Source: Rhodobiaceae bacterium (GTDB lineage Bacteria; Pseudomonadota; Alphaproteobacteria; Parvibaculales; Parvibaculaceae). From it: a stretch of DNA of 64,000 nucleotides. Location of the stretch: positions 124,001 to 188,000 of the forward strand of contig JAAWWE010000004.1 in the NCBI GenBank assembly GCA_021404525.1, given 5' to 3'. Both the position numbers and the translations under genes were made by a program. The notes under the pieces were generated by a model that saw nothing but the letters and a program-made list of their open reading frames with translations, had not been told where the DNA came from and made no database searches. Positions 9,189 through 19,404 of this stretch are shown here, in pieces (position 1 is the stretch's first letter; each line of letters begins with the position of its first letter).

Positions 9189-10655
9189 GTGCATTATCCA
9201 AAACTGCTTCTCACGGTTGTCTTGTTTTTTCTTGCATGGGCAGTCCCTGTTCAGTCAGCGCTTCCCAGTGCACAAGACGGTGGCATGTTGGGTTGGCCCC
9301 GCGCAGAGATGGCACGCGCCCTTTCCCTCTATCTTCCCAGACGGATGGCTGAAGAGGATGTGCGCGCTCTGTCTGTCGCCGTCATTGCCGACGGCCAAAT
9401 TGTGTTTGAGCAGGGTTATGGTACTGCAGGTATTTTCAGCGAAGAGCCTGTCACTGCGAACACATTGTTTGAAGCCGCGTCCCTCGGAAAACCTGTCGCA
9501 GCATTTGGGGCCCTCTCAATGGTTCGCGAGGGTCTGCTCGACCTGGATACGCCTTTGGGGAACAAACTCACCGAGCCCTGGCTCGGCGATGGTGACGATC
9601 ATGAGTTAATTACACTGCGTCAGGTGCTGACGCATACATCAGGGCTCTCAAATTTTATCCGGTGTTGTAGCGATGAAAGCTGGACGACACCCGGCGCACA
9701 TTTTTCCTATTCCGGCGTAGGCTACATGTATATGGGCCATGTCATGGTCCAGCTCGATGAAAAGCCTTTTGAAAACATCATGCGCGCGCGTGTTCTCGGC
9801 CCGATGGGTATGGCGTCGTCGGGGTATGGACTTGCTGAACCTCTGGTGCCGACTGTGGCGCGCGGCTTCGTTCCATTTTATCAAGCATTATTAGTGTTCA
9901 TTGGTCCGCTTCTTCTGCTTTCGATCGTGTCCGCGGTGCTCACGTTCCTATTTGTTCGGTTTGGTCTCAATCGTTTGAAACTGGAGCCGTTGGATTTTGC
10001 CCCCGCGGTTTTTGTGTCCTTCGTCGGCACATTTGGACTTATCTGGTTGCTCTTGGGGGGATGGGATCTCCTTTTCGTTCTTGGCAGTGTGGCTGTCTAT
10101 CTTGTTCTCTTTTTTCTGGGTGTGCTGTTCCTTGTTACCGCATTTGCCTTTCTGGGCCTCCTGGGACCAGCGGATGGGACGCTGTCGCGTGGAGGGCAGC
10201 AGACCAATCCGGTTGCGGTTGCCGTTGCTATAGGGCTTGTTTTTGCCCTCAGTCTCCTGTTCATGGGGCGGAATACACCCGTACCCGCAACGGCTGGCGA
10301 TGCGGTCAACCCTGCTTCATCGCTCAGAGCGAGCGCGCATGATCTGGGCCTTTTTGTTGAAGGCGTGCTTCGAGGTGATGTGATTGGGGCGGAACTTCGA
10401 GACCGCGTGTTGGCGGATGATGTTCCCATCAACGCTGCCATCGGCTGGGGGCTTGGATTTGGGACGCGGGAAGGACGAACCGGCCGTACAGGATGGCAAT
10501 GGGGATCGAACCCCGGTTTCCAGTCCCTGATGGTGATTGATCCTGAGCGCCGCGCGGGCATTGTCGTGCTGACCAACTCCTCTATGGCGGGGCCTTTGGT
10601 GCAGGAAATTGCAGGGCACGTGATGGGGGAAGAGGCTGGCTGGTCGCTGCCTTGA
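9189..10655 (+). CDS. Serine hydrolase with a beta-lactamase fold interrupted by a membrane domain
   Basis: 488 residues. A signal peptide (about residues 1-24) leads a penicillin-binding/class C beta-lactamase-type domain. The S-L-G-K motif (Ser98, Lys101) is the nucleophile pair, VLTHTSGL is conserved, and YSG at 174-176 replaces Y-x-N. At about residues 228-360 four strongly hydrophobic segments interrupt the fold; it then resumes with SLRASAHDLGLFVEGVL and ends WGSNPGFQSLMVIDP...GIVVLTN. The catalytic parts would face the periplasm, tethered by the inserted helices. Esterase or peptidase-like activity is plausible; beta-lactamase activity is not implied. Confidence 0.85.
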   Translation: MHYPKLLLTVVLFFLAWAVPVQSALPSAQDGGMLGWPRAEMARALSLYLPRRMAEEDVRALSVAVIADGQIVFEQGYGTAGIFSEEPVTANTLFEAASLGKPVAAFGALSMVREGLLDLDTPLGNKLTEPWLGDGDDHELITLRQVLTHTSGLSNFIRCCSDESWTTPGAHFSYSGVGYMYMGHVMVQLDEKPFENIMRARVLGPMGMASSGYGLAEPLVPTVARGFVPFYQALLVFIGPLLLLSIVSAVLTFLFVRFGLNRLKLEPLDFAPAVFVSFVGTFGLIWLLLGGWDLLFVLGSVAVYLVLFFLGVLFLVTAFAFLGLLGPADGTLSRGGQQTNPVAVAVAIGLVFALSLLFMGRNTPVPATAGDAVNPASSLRASAHDLGLFVEGVLRGDVIGAELRDRVLADDVPINAAIGWGLGFGTREGRTGRTGWQWGSNPGFQSLMVIDPERRAGIVVLTNSSMAGPLVQEIAGHVMGEEAGWSLP

Positions 10656-10682
10656 GGTGGTGGCGCATTGGAGGAGTTAGGG

Positions 10683-11354
10683 ATGCAATCTTTCGACACG
10701 ATCTACGAACGGGCCTGCAAACGCCATGGGGGCGATGACGAAGTTGCCTCGCAACTTTCCAAACCGAAATCAAAGGGTGCGCTTAAGAAGATCCCCGATG
10801 ATCGATGGCTTGCCGGGATGACCCGAGCCGTCTTCCAGGCGGGCTTTTCCTGGAAGGTGATCGACAATAAATGGCCGGGATTTGAAGAAGCGTTTGAAGG
10901 TTTTGTTCCGCCCCGCGTTGCTTTTTATGCGGATGAAGATTTAGAGCGCCTGGTTTCTGACAAACGCATTGTGCGCAATGGGGCAAAGATCAAGGCGACG
11001 ATTACCAATGCGCGACTGGTGGCGGAGCTTGCACAAGAGCATGGCAGCGCTGGCGCCTATTTTGCTAATTCCAAACCTGAAAATTTTGTCGATCTTCTCG
11101 AAGTTCTTAAGAAGCGGGGCAGTTTCCTGTCCGGCGGTGCGGGACAATTTTTCCTGCGGTTCGCAGGGGTCGATAGTTGGCTTATGTCCCCGTCGGTCGT
11201 GGCCGCGCTTAAGCAGGCGGGTGTCGTAGACAAGGCGCCGACGTCGAAGAAAGCGCTCAGGGCGACGCAGGATGCTTTCAATATCTGGCGGGAGGAAAGC
11301 GGCCGCTCCCTCACCGAAATCAGCCGAGTTTTGGCGCTCTCTGCCGACGGATAA
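10683..11354 (+). CDS. DNA-3-methyladenine glycosylase I-like (HhH-GPD) protein
   Basis: 223 residues. The helical sequence matches the Tag-like family: FDTIYERACKRHGG, DDRWLAGMTRAVFQAGFSWKVIDNKWPGFEEAF and RNGAKIKATITNARL correspond to the Tag core that positions alkylated purines. The Zn-binding Cys/His set of E. coli Tag is not seen, so it may be a distinct subfamily. The ATG at 10683 has GGAGGAG upstream, better than the TTG at 10668. It closes the folD-led run. Confidence 0.8.
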   Translation: MQSFDTIYERACKRHGGDDEVASQLSKPKSKGALKKIPDDRWLAGMTRAVFQAGFSWKVIDNKWPGFEEAFEGFVPPRVAFYADEDLERLVSDKRIVRNGAKIKATITNARLVAELAQEHGSAGAYFANSKPENFVDLLEVLKKRGSFLSGGAGQFFLRFAGVDSWLMSPSVVAALKQAGVVDKAPTSKKALRATQDAFNIWREESGRSLTEISRVLALSADG

Positions 11355-11373
11355 GACTAAGAAACGCACGAAA

Positions 11374-11397
11374 AAGCCGGCCGCGAAGGGCCGGCTT
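11374..11397 (-). terminator. Rho-independent terminator of argG-ppa
   Basis: Perfect 9-bp inverted repeat aagccggcc / ggccggctt with a 6-base loop. On the minus strand it ends in TTTTTC, so it mainly serves ppa. It may also stop leftover plus-strand transcription from the Tag-like gene. Confidence 0.9.
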
Positions 11398-11418
11398 CTG
11401 ATCGTCGTGAAGACGCGT

Positions 11419-11946
11419 CTACTTTTTGGCTGACTCGATGCCTTTACGGATGAGGTCCATCGCTTCTTCTGCTGAGCCCCAGCGTTCGACCTTCACCCAT
11501 TTTCCCTCTTCCAGATCCTTATAGTGATCAAAGAAGTGTGCGATGCGGTCGAGCAGGATTTTGGGCAGGTCGCGGTAAGAAGAGACTTCCTTGTAGTAGG
11601 GGTTCAAGGCGTCGACGGGTACGGCGAGGATTTTTTCATCCTGACCGGCTTCGTCTTCCATCAGCAGAACGCCGATAGGGCGCGAGCGGATGACGGCACC
11701 TGGTACAACTGGAATGCGGCTCACGACAAGTACATCCACAGGGTCCCCATCATCTGACAAGGTGTGGGGCACAAAGCCGTAATTGCACGGATAGTTCATG
11801 GCTGTGTGCATGAAGCGATCAACGAAGAGTGTACCCGAGGCTTTGTCGAGCTCATATTTTACCGGCTGGCCACCATGGGGAACCTCGATGATAACGTTGA
11901 GGTCGTAGGGGGGATTGGCACCAATAGAAATTTCGTCAATACGCAT
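11419..11946 (-). CDS. ppa: Inorganic pyrophosphatase
   Basis: 175 residues, the standard size of bacterial family I soluble pyrophosphatases, which hydrolyse PPi with Mg2+. The metal-binding signature [10 protein letters not shown] is present, with NYGFVPHTL before it and [14 protein letters not shown] after it. Its ATG overlaps the argG stop by one base (TAATG), implying translational coupling. This makes biochemical sense because ArgG releases PPi. Confidence 0.97.
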   Translation of the reverse strand: MRIDEISIGANPPYDLNVIIEVPHGGQPVKYELDKASGTLFVDRFMHTAMNYPCNYGFVPHTLSDDGDPVDVLVVSRIPVVPGAVIRSRPIGVLLMEDEAGQDEKILAVPVDALNPYYKEVSSYRDLPKILLDRIAHFFDHYKDLEEGKWVKVERWGSAEEAMDLIRKGIESAKK

Positions 11947-13160
11947 TATTTGATCCGGTTGTTACGGGATTGGAGGAGACGCAGACGTAGTGCGTTCAGC
12001 TTAATAAAGCCTTGCGCATCGCGCTGGTCGTAGACCGTGTCCTCTTCAAACGTCACATGTTCTTCGGAGTACAGGGAATAGGGGGATGACCGGCCAACAA
12101 CGGTTGCCGATCCTTTGTAGAGTTTCATGCGGACAGAGCCGGTGACACATTCCTGGCTGTTGTCGATGAGCGCCTGCAGCATTTCCCGCTCAGGGCTCCA
12201 CCAGAAGCCGTTATAGAGAAGCTCGGCATAGCGCGGCATCAGCTCGTCTTTCAGATGCGCCGCACCCCGGTCGAGGGTCAGCGATTCGATGCCTCTGTGA
12301 GCGGCGAGCAGAACGGTGCCGCCGGGTGTTTCATAAACACCGCGGGACTTCATGCCGACAAAGCGGTTCTCGACCAGGTCAAGCCGACCAATGCCGTTGG
12401 CCCCGCCATACTCATTGAGTTTGGTGAGAAGCGTTGCAGGGCTCATGGCCACGCCGTCGATGGAAACCGCATCACCCTTTTCAAAGCCGATTTCGATATA
12501 GGTCGGTTTGTCTGGGGCGTCTTCCGGTGCAACGGAGCGGCTGTAAATATATTCCGGTGCTTCTTCGGCAGGATCTTCCAACACTTTGCCTTCAGCAGAA
12601 ATGTGCAACAGGTTCGCGTCCACAGAGAAGGGCGCTTCGCCGCGCTTGTCTTTCGCGATCGGAATCTGATGCTTCTCGGCATAGTCGATAAGCTTCGTCC
12701 GGGAATTCAGGTCCCACTCCCGCCAGGGTGAGATGACTTTGATCTCAGGGTTGAGCGCATAATAGCCGAGCTCGAACCGAACCTGGTCGTTGCCCTTGCC
12801 CGTTGCTCCATGACAGACAGCGTCGGCGCCGGCTTCTGCGGCGATTTCAATCTGGCGCTTGGAGATGAGCGGCCGGGCGATGGAAGTTCCGAGCAGATAA
12901 ACGCCTTCATAGAGGGCATTGGCGCGGAACATGGGGAAGACATAGTCGCGTACGAATTCTTCGCGCAGGTCTTCAATATAGATTTCCTTGATGCCGAGCA
13001 TCTCGGCCTTTTTGCGGGCTGGCTCCAGCTCTTCGCCTTGTCCAAGGTCGGCTGTGAAGGTCACAACTTCGCACTGATAGACGTCTTGCAGCCATTTCAG
13101 AATGATCGAGGTGTCGAGGCCGCCTGAATAGGCAAGCACGACTTTTTTGATGTCGCTCAT
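11946..13160 (-). CDS. argG: Argininosuccinate synthase
   Basis: 404 residues. It joins citrulline and aspartate using ATP in arginine synthesis. The PP-loop [15 protein letters not shown] is at the N-terminus, followed by [34 protein letters not shown] and [10 protein letters not shown]. Full length and intact. The ATG at 13160 is followed by the canonical [14 protein letters not shown] start. First gene of an argG-ppa operon. Confidence 0.98.
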   Translation of the reverse strand: MSDIKKVVLAYSGGLDTSIILKWLQDVYQCEVVTFTADLGQGEELEPARKKAEMLGIKEIYIEDLREEFVRDYVFPMFRANALYEGVYLLGTSIARPLISKRQIEIAAEAGADAVCHGATGKGNDQVRFELGYYALNPEIKVISPWREWDLNSRTKLIDYAEKHQIPIAKDKRGEAPFSVDANLLHISAEGKVLEDPAEEAPEYIYSRSVAPEDAPDKPTYIEIGFEKGDAVSIDGVAMSPATLLTKLNEYGGANGIGRLDLVENRFVGMKSRGVYETPGGTVLLAAHRGIESLTLDRGAAHLKDELMPRYAELLYNGFWWSPEREMLQALIDNSQECVTGSVRMKLYKGSATVVGRSSPYSLYSEEHVTFEEDTVYDQRDAQGFIKLNALRLRLLQSRNNRIK

Positions 13161-13314
13161 GATAAATCCCGCTTTTGGGTTCCAGCCTTAAAGGGTGGTG
13201 ATTTTCGCGCACTATAGGCAATTCAAGCACCCTCGCAAGCGCTGTGAGGGTCGCAGAGGATGAGATTCGGTGGTCTCTCTGGGTTCTGCGAGCCTAATCA
13301 GCTACTAAAGGGTT

Positions 13315-14505
13315 ATGTCTGGCGTTTCACCCTTAAAAAACCCAACTTTTCGGCGGCTTTTTGCCGCTCAGTCGCTTGCGCTCATCGGTATGGGGCTCAC
13401 GACGGTGGCGCTGGCGCTTTTGGTCTATGAGCTCGATCCGGCAGCGGCAGGCCTGGTGCTTGGGGGTGCACTGGGTCTCAAAATGGTGGTGAAGATGATT
13501 GTAGCGCCCGTTGCGGGCGCTTATGCCAACCGGTTTCCTCGTAGAACCTTACTCGCTTCCATTGATCTCTTTCGTGCGGGCCTCGTCGCGCTTTATCCCC
13601 TAATCGACGCGTCCTGGCAGGTTTATGCGCTGGTTGCGGTGATTGCGGCGGCAGAGGGGGCATTCAACCCGATCTTTCAGGCGACCATCCCGGATGTTCT
13701 GACAGATGAAGGGCAATATACGAAAGCGCTTTCCTATAACCGCATCGCTTTTGAGTTGGAAAATATCGCCAGTCCCTTGCTGGCAGCGTTCTTCCTTGGG
13801 TTTGCGGCGTTTGAGTTGCTGTTTGAGTTAAATGCGATCGCGTTCCTTCTTTCCGCACTGCTTTTGTTTCTGGGACGGCTCCCGCAGCCTGAGATGGGTG
13901 CGGCAAGAGAAGCGGCAAAACCTTTTGAGAAAGTCACTCGCGGTCTCCGTCTTTATTTCGCCAACCGGGAACTCAGAGGTGTCTTCACTCTCTATTTCGC
14001 TATTGCGGCAGGCAGTGCCACCGCAATTGTCGCGACAGTTCTCTATGTCAAAGATGGACTCGCTCTAGCAGATGCAGATGTTGCCTACGCCATGGCAGGC
14101 TTTGGCGCCGGATCCATTCTTGCGGCCTTGGTGCTTCCGAAACTGCTCGACTTGGTCACGGATCTCAATGCCATGTTGTTGGGCGGGGTCACGGTTGCAT
14201 TGGCCTTGGCAATCTCTGTCACAACCCCCACCTTCGAGTGGTTTGTCCTTATCTGGGCTCTGCTTGGGTTCGGAACAGCGCTTTCCATGACACCGGTCGG
14301 TCGGGTGATTACCCGCGCCGCCAACAGTGCCCGGCGGGCTGAGCTCTTTGCGGCACAATATGGGCTCTCGCACGCTTCCTGGCTTGTGCTCTATCCGCTA
14401 GTTGGATTTCTCATGGGGGCTTTTGCTTTTGCGAGTGCCTTCGCGGCCCTCGCAATCCTGGCCTTGGTGGCCACGGGCATTACCTATTTCATTTGGCGCG
14501 GGTAA
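13315..14505 (+). CDS. Major facilitator superfamily transporter
   Basis: 396 residues with about 12 hydrophobic segments. The pattern FRRLFAAQSLALIGMGLTTVALALLVYEL at the start and ANRFPRRTLL after the second or third helix (the MFS loop 2-3 basic motif) point to an efflux-type MFS protein. The cargo cannot be inferred. Its last 17 bases overlap the convergent DUF3422 gene. Confidence 0.85.
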   Translation: MSGVSPLKNPTFRRLFAAQSLALIGMGLTTVALALLVYELDPAAAGLVLGGALGLKMVVKMIVAPVAGAYANRFPRRTLLASIDLFRAGLVALYPLIDASWQVYALVAVIAAAEGAFNPIFQATIPDVLTDEGQYTKALSYNRIAFELENIASPLLAAFFLGFAAFELLFELNAIAFLLSALLLFLGRLPQPEMGAAREAAKPFEKVTRGLRLYFANRELRGVFTLYFAIAAGSATAIVATVLYVKDGLALADADVAYAMAGFGAGSILAALVLPKLLDLVTDLNAMLLGGVTVALALAISVTTPTFEWFVLIWALLGFGTALSMTPVGRVITRAANSARRAELFAAQYGLSHASWLVLYPLVGFLMGAFAFASAFAALAILALVATGITYFIWRG

Positions 14506-15793
14506 GGCGTTTTCTCACCTGGCGTACGCCGTAATAGACCGCTCCAATGACAAATGGGGCGGCGATGCCGGTGGCGAGGGTTGGGTCAACAGGACTGCCG
14601 ACCTTGGCAGCGGCTTTCAGCATGTAGTTCACGATCCCCAGCAAATAATAGGAAATCGCAACCGCGGAGAGGCCTTCAACTGTTTCCTGCAGGCGTGTTT
14701 GCATGCGCACACGGGATTCCATGGAGGCAAGGAGATTCTGATTTTGCTCCTGTACCGCAATTTCGACCCGGGTCTGCAACAGGCCTGAGGCGCGAGATAT
14801 GTGTTCTGACAGTGTATCCAGGCGACTTGCCACAGATGCGCAGGTGCGCATGGCCGGGCTCAAACGACGTTCCATGAAAGTCGCCAGTTGCTGGATGCCG
14901 GACAGTTTGGTTTCATCCAGATCAGCAATGCGTTCTTCAACCAAGGCGTGATAGGCCCGTGAGGCGGAGAAGCGAAAATCTGTTCGGGCGGTCATGGTTT
15001 CGATGCGGGCTGCGAGCGCAGTCAGTTGACTAAGCTGACGTTGTTCGTCGGCAAGCGTTGTGATGCTGGTGGTTTCACCTGCAATCGTCGCAAGCTCCTG
15101 CTCCATGTCTGAAATCTCCGGCGCAATGGCGCGGGCCAGGGGAAAGGCCATCAGCGCCATCATGCGATAGGTCTCGATTTCAAGCAGGCGCTGCACAAGC
15201 CGTCCTGTGCGTCCGGGCTTCAGAGTCTCATTGGCGACCAGAATGCGGGAACAGCCCTGTGCGTCGAGGGTAAGGTCCGTCCAGGCGGCGGCGCCACCGC
15301 CTGCGAGCGACCCGCCGACAAGGGTGTTGTCGCCAAAGACGGTGGTGAGCCGTTCTGAGGTGTCATCCGCTGATTGTGTCGTCACCACCAGGTTGATGGC
15401 GACAAGCAGCTCCCCCTTTATCTGTTCGCGCCATCTGTCTGGAATGCGGGCAACCGGCGCGTGGGCGAACCGGTCTCCGATGTTTCCAGGCTCATCTAGA
15501 TGTTCGAAAAAAGTATAGGTCGAAAATTCCGTGTGGCGTTCCCAGGTGAGCTGGAAGGGTCCCAGGTCGAGTGTCAGATGGTTGCCGAAACTATCCGGGA
15601 TCGCCGCGCCAAACAGGCTGGCCAGGGATTTGAGTGAGACTTTTTCTTCGGCATGGCCGTTTTCCCCGGTCACAAACGCCAGATGCGAACAGATGAGGTT
15701 GCCTGCTACATCTGCTGGCGGGCGCGAGTGGACTTCATCATTCAGCTTCTGGCGCTGCGGATGTTCTGCAAATTGGCGGAGAGGCGGCATCAA
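14489..15793 (-). CDS. DUF3422 family membrane-anchored protein
   Basis: 434 residues. The N-terminal HPQRQKLNDEVHSRPP is the family signature. The middle is mostly helical and charged. Two hydrophobic segments near the C-terminus (AVAISYYLLGIVNYMLKAA and TGIAAPFVIGAVYYGV) anchor it in the inner membrane with a basic tail. The architecture resembles CorA-like proteins, which is inference only. Function unknown. Confidence 0.85.
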   Translation of the reverse strand: MMPPLRQFAEHPQRQKLNDEVHSRPPADVAGNLICSHLAFVTGENGHAEEKVSLKSLASLFGAAIPDSFGNHLTLDLGPFQLTWERHTEFSTYTFFEHLDEPGNIGDRFAHAPVARIPDRWREQIKGELLVAINLVVTTQSADDTSERLTTVFGDNTLVGGSLAGGGAAAWTDLTLDAQGCSRILVANETLKPGRTGRLVQRLLEIETYRMMALMAFPLARAIAPEISDMEQELATIAGETTSITTLADEQRQLSQLTALAARIETMTARTDFRFSASRAYHALVEERIADLDETKLSGIQQLATFMERRLSPAMRTCASVASRLDTLSEHISRASGLLQTRVEIAVQEQNQNLLASMESRVRMQTRLQETVEGLSAVAISYYLLGIVNYMLKAAAKVGSPVDPTLATGIAAPFVIGAVYYGVRQVRKRLTRAK

Positions 15794-15889
15794 GGACTCG
15801 GTCTGGTTTCACGAACCGCATTTGATAGAGTGGCAGGCAATAAGAAACAAGCGTTTGCATGAACGCGAAAGAAAACAGGTTGAAAGCAC

Positions 15890-16489
15890 ATGGCCTCAGT
15901 TGAATTTTGGTTTGAGTTTGCAAGCACTTACTCCTATCCCGCGTCCATGCGGGTTGAGGACGTGGCGTCAGCGGCGGGTGTTGAGGTGATCTGGCGCCCC
16001 TTTTTGCTGGGGCCGGTGTTTGGCAAACAGGGGCTCACCGATTCCCCCTTCAATGTCTTTGAGCAGAAGGGCCGCTACATGTGGCGGGACATGGCACGCA
16101 TTTGTGCGGCAGACGGCATTGAGTTCAACAAGCCAGAGCTTTTCCCGCAAAATGGATTGAAGGCCGCCCGTGTCGCCCTGCTCGGTATGGAGGAAGGTTG
16201 GGGGCCTGACTTCGTGCGCGCTGTCTATCGCGCGAACTTTGTTGATGGGCTGATCATCTCAGATGATGCCGTGATTGCGCGTCTGTTGGGGGGGCTCGGT
16301 CAGGACCCCGGCATTGTAACTACAAAAGCCTATGCACCGGAAAACAAGGACCGCCTGAAAGCACAGACGGAACGTGCTTGGGATTTGGGTTTGTTTGGCG
16401 CGCCTAGCTTCACCGTTGGGGACGAACTCTTCTGGGGCAATGATCGCATGGAAGCCGCGATCGAGTGGGCGGTGAGTCACCCATCTTAA
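15890..16489 (+). CDS. 2-hydroxychromene-2-carboxylate isomerase family protein (DsbA-like fold)
   Basis: 199 residues. VEFWFEFASTYSYPASMRVE is the conserved N-terminus, with Ser replacing the thioredoxin Cys as in the NahD/GST-kappa group, and GLFGAPSFTVGDELFWGNDR is the conserved C-terminal cis-Pro region. Family members isomerise chromene carboxylates using glutathione in naphthalene breakdown, but no ring-cleavage genes lie nearby, so the substrate is open. The stop overlaps the convergent MOSC gene by four bases. Confidence 0.88.
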   Translation: MASVEFWFEFASTYSYPASMRVEDVASAAGVEVIWRPFLLGPVFGKQGLTDSPFNVFEQKGRYMWRDMARICAADGIEFNKPELFPQNGLKAARVALLGMEEGWGPDFVRAVYRANFVDGLIISDDAVIARLLGGLGQDPGIVTTKAYAPENKDRLKAQTERAWDLGLFGAPSFTVGDELFWGNDRMEAAIEWAVSHPS

Positions 16490-17361
16490 CCAAGCGTTAT
16501 GGTGTCACCCTCCGCAACGCGCCCAGGTTTTGAGATGTTGCAATAGATGGAGAGGTTCTGGGCGGTGTGGGCAACCATGGCCCGCATGATGGAGGCATCG
16601 CGCGGCAAATCGCCCTGTGCGCGGGTCGTCATGATGCAGCGGGGGCATTCCATCACCGCGTCTACTTTCGCGTTGCCGATGGTGAGCGGACGTCCCACCC
16701 ATTTCGCTTCTTCAAGGCCTGATGCCTTTTCGCTGTCGCTCACCAGAATATTCGGGCGGAAGCGGCGCACATCCAGCGCTGCATCTGGCGTGAGCGTTTG
16801 TAGATGACGCAGTGACGCTTCAGTCAAGATGTCTAAGGGGAAGGCATCAAAGTAGGTGCCGACCGGCGTGGCGTATTCCATCAGTTCACCTAGGACGTCC
16901 GGTGGAAAGGAGCTGAAATCGGGCAATGGCTCCCCAGGCTCAAGAGCGAAGATGGCGCGCATCTCTGCTTCCATATCGTCCGGCGCGTGCTTTGTCCGAT
17001 AGTGCTCCTTATTGTCCGCAGGCTGCAGCGGCCACAGCGTTACGTCCTGATCGAGGGCTGCGGAGAGCGTTGCATTGATCTGCGTATCGTCTGAGCGGAC
17101 CGTGTTGCCGTCGGGCAGGGTGATCTCTACATGGGGCACGGCACCAGCATTGGTCCCGTCAATGTAGCGTGCGGAACAATTGAGCAGGTTTGCGATCTTC
17201 TTTGCGCCCACAATGGTCTGTGTTGCTTCGTCACGCACAGCCCAGCCACGGTCAAGCGGCACGCCACCGGATGTCAGAACGGTTTCGGTGAGCCGTTCTC
17301 CCTGCATGGACTTTACGGGGTAGCGCCAGATTTCTTTGACGGTGAAGTTCTGGCTCGACAT
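16486..17361 (-). CDS. MOSC domain protein with N-terminal beta-barrel
   Basis: 291 residues. An N-terminal MOSC_N domain (VKEIWRYPVKSMQGERL, LDRGWAVRDEATQTIVGAK) is followed by a MOSC domain (DVRRFRPNILVSD, KVDAVMECPRCIMTTRAQGDLPRD) with the Cys that could bind molybdenum cofactor sulfur. It resembles YcbX and mARC, which reduce N-hydroxylated compounds, but lacks YcbX's ferredoxin domain and so would need a separate electron donor. Monocistronic. Confidence 0.88.
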   Translation of the reverse strand: MSSQNFTVKEIWRYPVKSMQGERLTETVLTSGGVPLDRGWAVRDEATQTIVGAKKIANLLNCSARYIDGTNAGAVPHVEITLPDGNTVRSDDTQINATLSAALDQDVTLWPLQPADNKEHYRTKHAPDDMEAEMRAIFALEPGEPLPDFSSFPPDVLGELMEYATPVGTYFDAFPLDILTEASLRHLQTLTPDAALDVRRFRPNILVSDSEKASGLEEAKWVGRPLTIGNAKVDAVMECPRCIMTTRAQGDLPRDASIMRAMVAHTAQNLSIYCNISKPGRVAEGDTITLG

Positions 17362-17515
17362 GGGACATCCTTTGCGTTTCTAAAAGCTGTAGGCGCAGCT
17401 TAACGCAGTCTCCATTTTCATACAATCTGTATGATTTTGCGGCGTGGCAGCTTCCGGTGGTCGAGTTGGCCTCCGCCACATTTGCCTTTTGTTCTTCGTA
17501 AGAACCTGTGCGCGT

Positions 17516-18691
17516 TTAAGCGGAGATCTGGCTTGCTTTGATTTTTTCGCTGGCGGATTTCAATTGTCCGCAGGCGGCCATGATGTCGCGACCGCGCGGT
17601 GTGCGAATGGGGCTTGCGTAGCCTGCCCGGTTCACAATCTCAGCAAATTTTTCTATCTGCTCCCAGTCGGAACATTCGTAGGGCGCCCCCGGCCAGGCAT
17701 TGAAGGGAATGAGGTTGATCTTGGCGGGAATGCCTTTGAGCAAGCGCACCAATTCCTTTGCGTCGGCGAGACTGTCATTCACGCCTTTCAGCATCACATA
17801 TTCAAACGTGATCCGTCGCGCGTTGGAGACGCCGGGAAATTCCCGGCAGGCTTTCAACAGCTCGTTCAAGGAGTATTTCTTGTTGATGGGCACAAGCTCA
17901 TCGCGGGTGGGATTGTTCACCGCATGGAGAGAGATGGCGAGCATGACGCCCATCTCGTTGCCGACGCGTTCAATCTCTGGCACGACGCCGGAGGTTGATA
18001 GCGTAATCCGGCGCTTGGAGATTGAGAGACCCTCACCATCAGAGACGATCTCCATTGCCTGCTTCACATTGTCGAAATTATAGAGTGGCTCACCCATGCC
18101 CATGAGCACCACATTGGTGATCTTGCGCCCTTCCTGGGGACTCGGCCATTCTTCCAGGGCGTCCCGGGCGATCAACACTTGAGCGACAATCTCACCGGCG
18201 GTCAGATTGCGCACGAGCTTTTGCGTTCCCGTGTGACAGAAAGTGCAGTTGAGCGTGCAGCCCACCTGGCTGGAGATGCAGAGCGTGCCGCGGGTCTCTT
18301 CTGGAATGTAAACGGCTTCCACTTCCGGAGCAGGTGCGCGGGGATCGGTTGAGGGCAGCCGGATCAACCATTTGCGGGTGCCATCATTGGAAATCTGTTC
18401 GGTTACGATCTCTGGCCGTGCAAGGGTGAAGCGCTCAGCGAAACTCGTCCGCAGGTCTTTTGACAGGGTTGTGACGTTGGCGAAGTCCTGGTGCCCATGA
18501 TGATAGAGCGCGTTCCACAATTGCCCCACCCGCATGCGGATCTGTTTCTCCGCAATGCCTGCCTCGCGGAGGGCATGGCCGAGTTCCTCGCGGGTGAGAC
18601 CGACGAGTGACACCGGACCCTCAGTGAGGGGTGCCTTCGCGTTTCGCCGTTTTGACCGCGCTTTGTTTGTGGTGTCGAGGACGGTTGCCAT
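17516..18691 (-). CDS. rlmN: Dual-specificity 23S rRNA/tRNA adenine-C2 methyltransferase
   Basis: 391 residues. Radical-SAM enzyme that methylates C2 of A2503 in 23S rRNA and A37 in some tRNAs. The Cx3Cx2C cluster motif is CTLNCTFC; the methyl-carrying Cys lies in the C-terminal [19 protein letters not shown] and [21 protein letters not shown] motifs follow the family (here [17 protein letters not shown]). The ATG at 18691 was chosen over 18718. Located downstream of ialB, as in many rhizobial relatives. Confidence 0.97.
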   Translation of the reverse strand: MATVLDTTNKARSKRRNAKAPLTEGPVSLVGLTREELGHALREAGIAEKQIRMRVGQLWNALYHHGHQDFANVTTLSKDLRTSFAERFTLARPEIVTEQISNDGTRKWLIRLPSTDPRAPAPEVEAVYIPEETRGTLCISSQVGCTLNCTFCHTGTQKLVRNLTAGEIVAQVLIARDALEEWPSPQEGRKITNVVLMGMGEPLYNFDNVKQAMEIVSDGEGLSISKRRITLSTSGVVPEIERVGNEMGVMLAISLHAVNNPTRDELVPINKKYSLNELLKACREFPGVSNARRITFEYVMLKGVNDSLADAKELVRLLKGIPAKINLIPFNAWPGAPYECSDWEQIEKFAEIVNRAGYASPIRTPRGRDIMAACGQLKSASEKIKASQISA

Positions 18692-18840
18692 CAGGCTCTC
18701 TTCGTGGGGCCCCCACATTGAGGTCGTGGGGCGTTTTCAGGGTGTCGCAGACGCGCGTCATAGCACGGGCTGAGGCTCAGGCGCCATCCTCTGTGAGCCC
18801 TAGCCTTAAGCCGCTTCAGAAACCGCTGAATTCCGCCGTT

Positions 18841-19383
18841 TTATCTGCAGGTGTCGTCGATTTTATTGAGCGCTGCTGTAATGCCAGACAATGAATAGCG
18901 GTCGGTGGTGAGCGTTCCCCGCTGGGAGGTGCCTTTGACCGTCATGGAGCTGCCACGACGCATGGCGGTTGCCATCCGGTCTTCGTCACTCGTGTCCTTC
19001 AGCCATGCCCAGTAGCGGTTTTCGCCACCCTCAGACACACCACTGAACATCTGGAACTTGTCAGAGCCGATCTGAGCGAAAGGCCGGGAGCGGTCAGAAA
19101 AGGGATATCCAGCGCGCATGGAGACTTCATTGGTCACGTTTTGGCCTGGACGGTGTGTGACCATCAGGAAGACATCACCGCGGTTGGCACCGCGTGGACG
19201 CATCTCTTTTGGCTCTGACATGACATAGCAAATGCGGCTGGAGCCGGACCCGTAGCTATAGGCTGCCCAGTCCGAATATTTGCCCAGAAGTTTGGGCTCT
19301 TCGGCTGCAGCAGCGGAGATGCCGAACCAGACAGCTGTCATTGTGGTGAGGAATAGTTTTGTAAGCTTTGAAAACCGCATCAT
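18841..19383 (-). CDS. Invasion-associated locus B (IalB) family periplasmic protein
   Basis: 180 residues. A signal peptide ends at about SAAAA|EEP, giving a periplasmic protein. The family pattern is visible: YSDWAAYSYGSGSSRICYVMSEPKEM, DVFLMVTHRPGQNVTNEVSMRAGYPF, and a final C-x pair that may form a disulfide. IalB proteins are widespread in free-living alphaproteobacteria and do not by themselves imply host invasion. Confidence 0.9.
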   Translation of the reverse strand: MMRFSKLTKLFLTTMTAVWFGISAAAAEEPKLLGKYSDWAAYSYGSGSSRICYVMSEPKEMRPRGANRGDVFLMVTHRPGQNVTNEVSMRAGYPFSDRSRPFAQIGSDKFQMFSGVSEGGENRYWAWLKDTSDEDRMATAMRRGSSMTVKGTSQRGTLTTDRYSLSGITAALNKIDDTCR

Positions 19384-19404
19384 TTTTCCATCTGTCTTGC
19401 CTAG

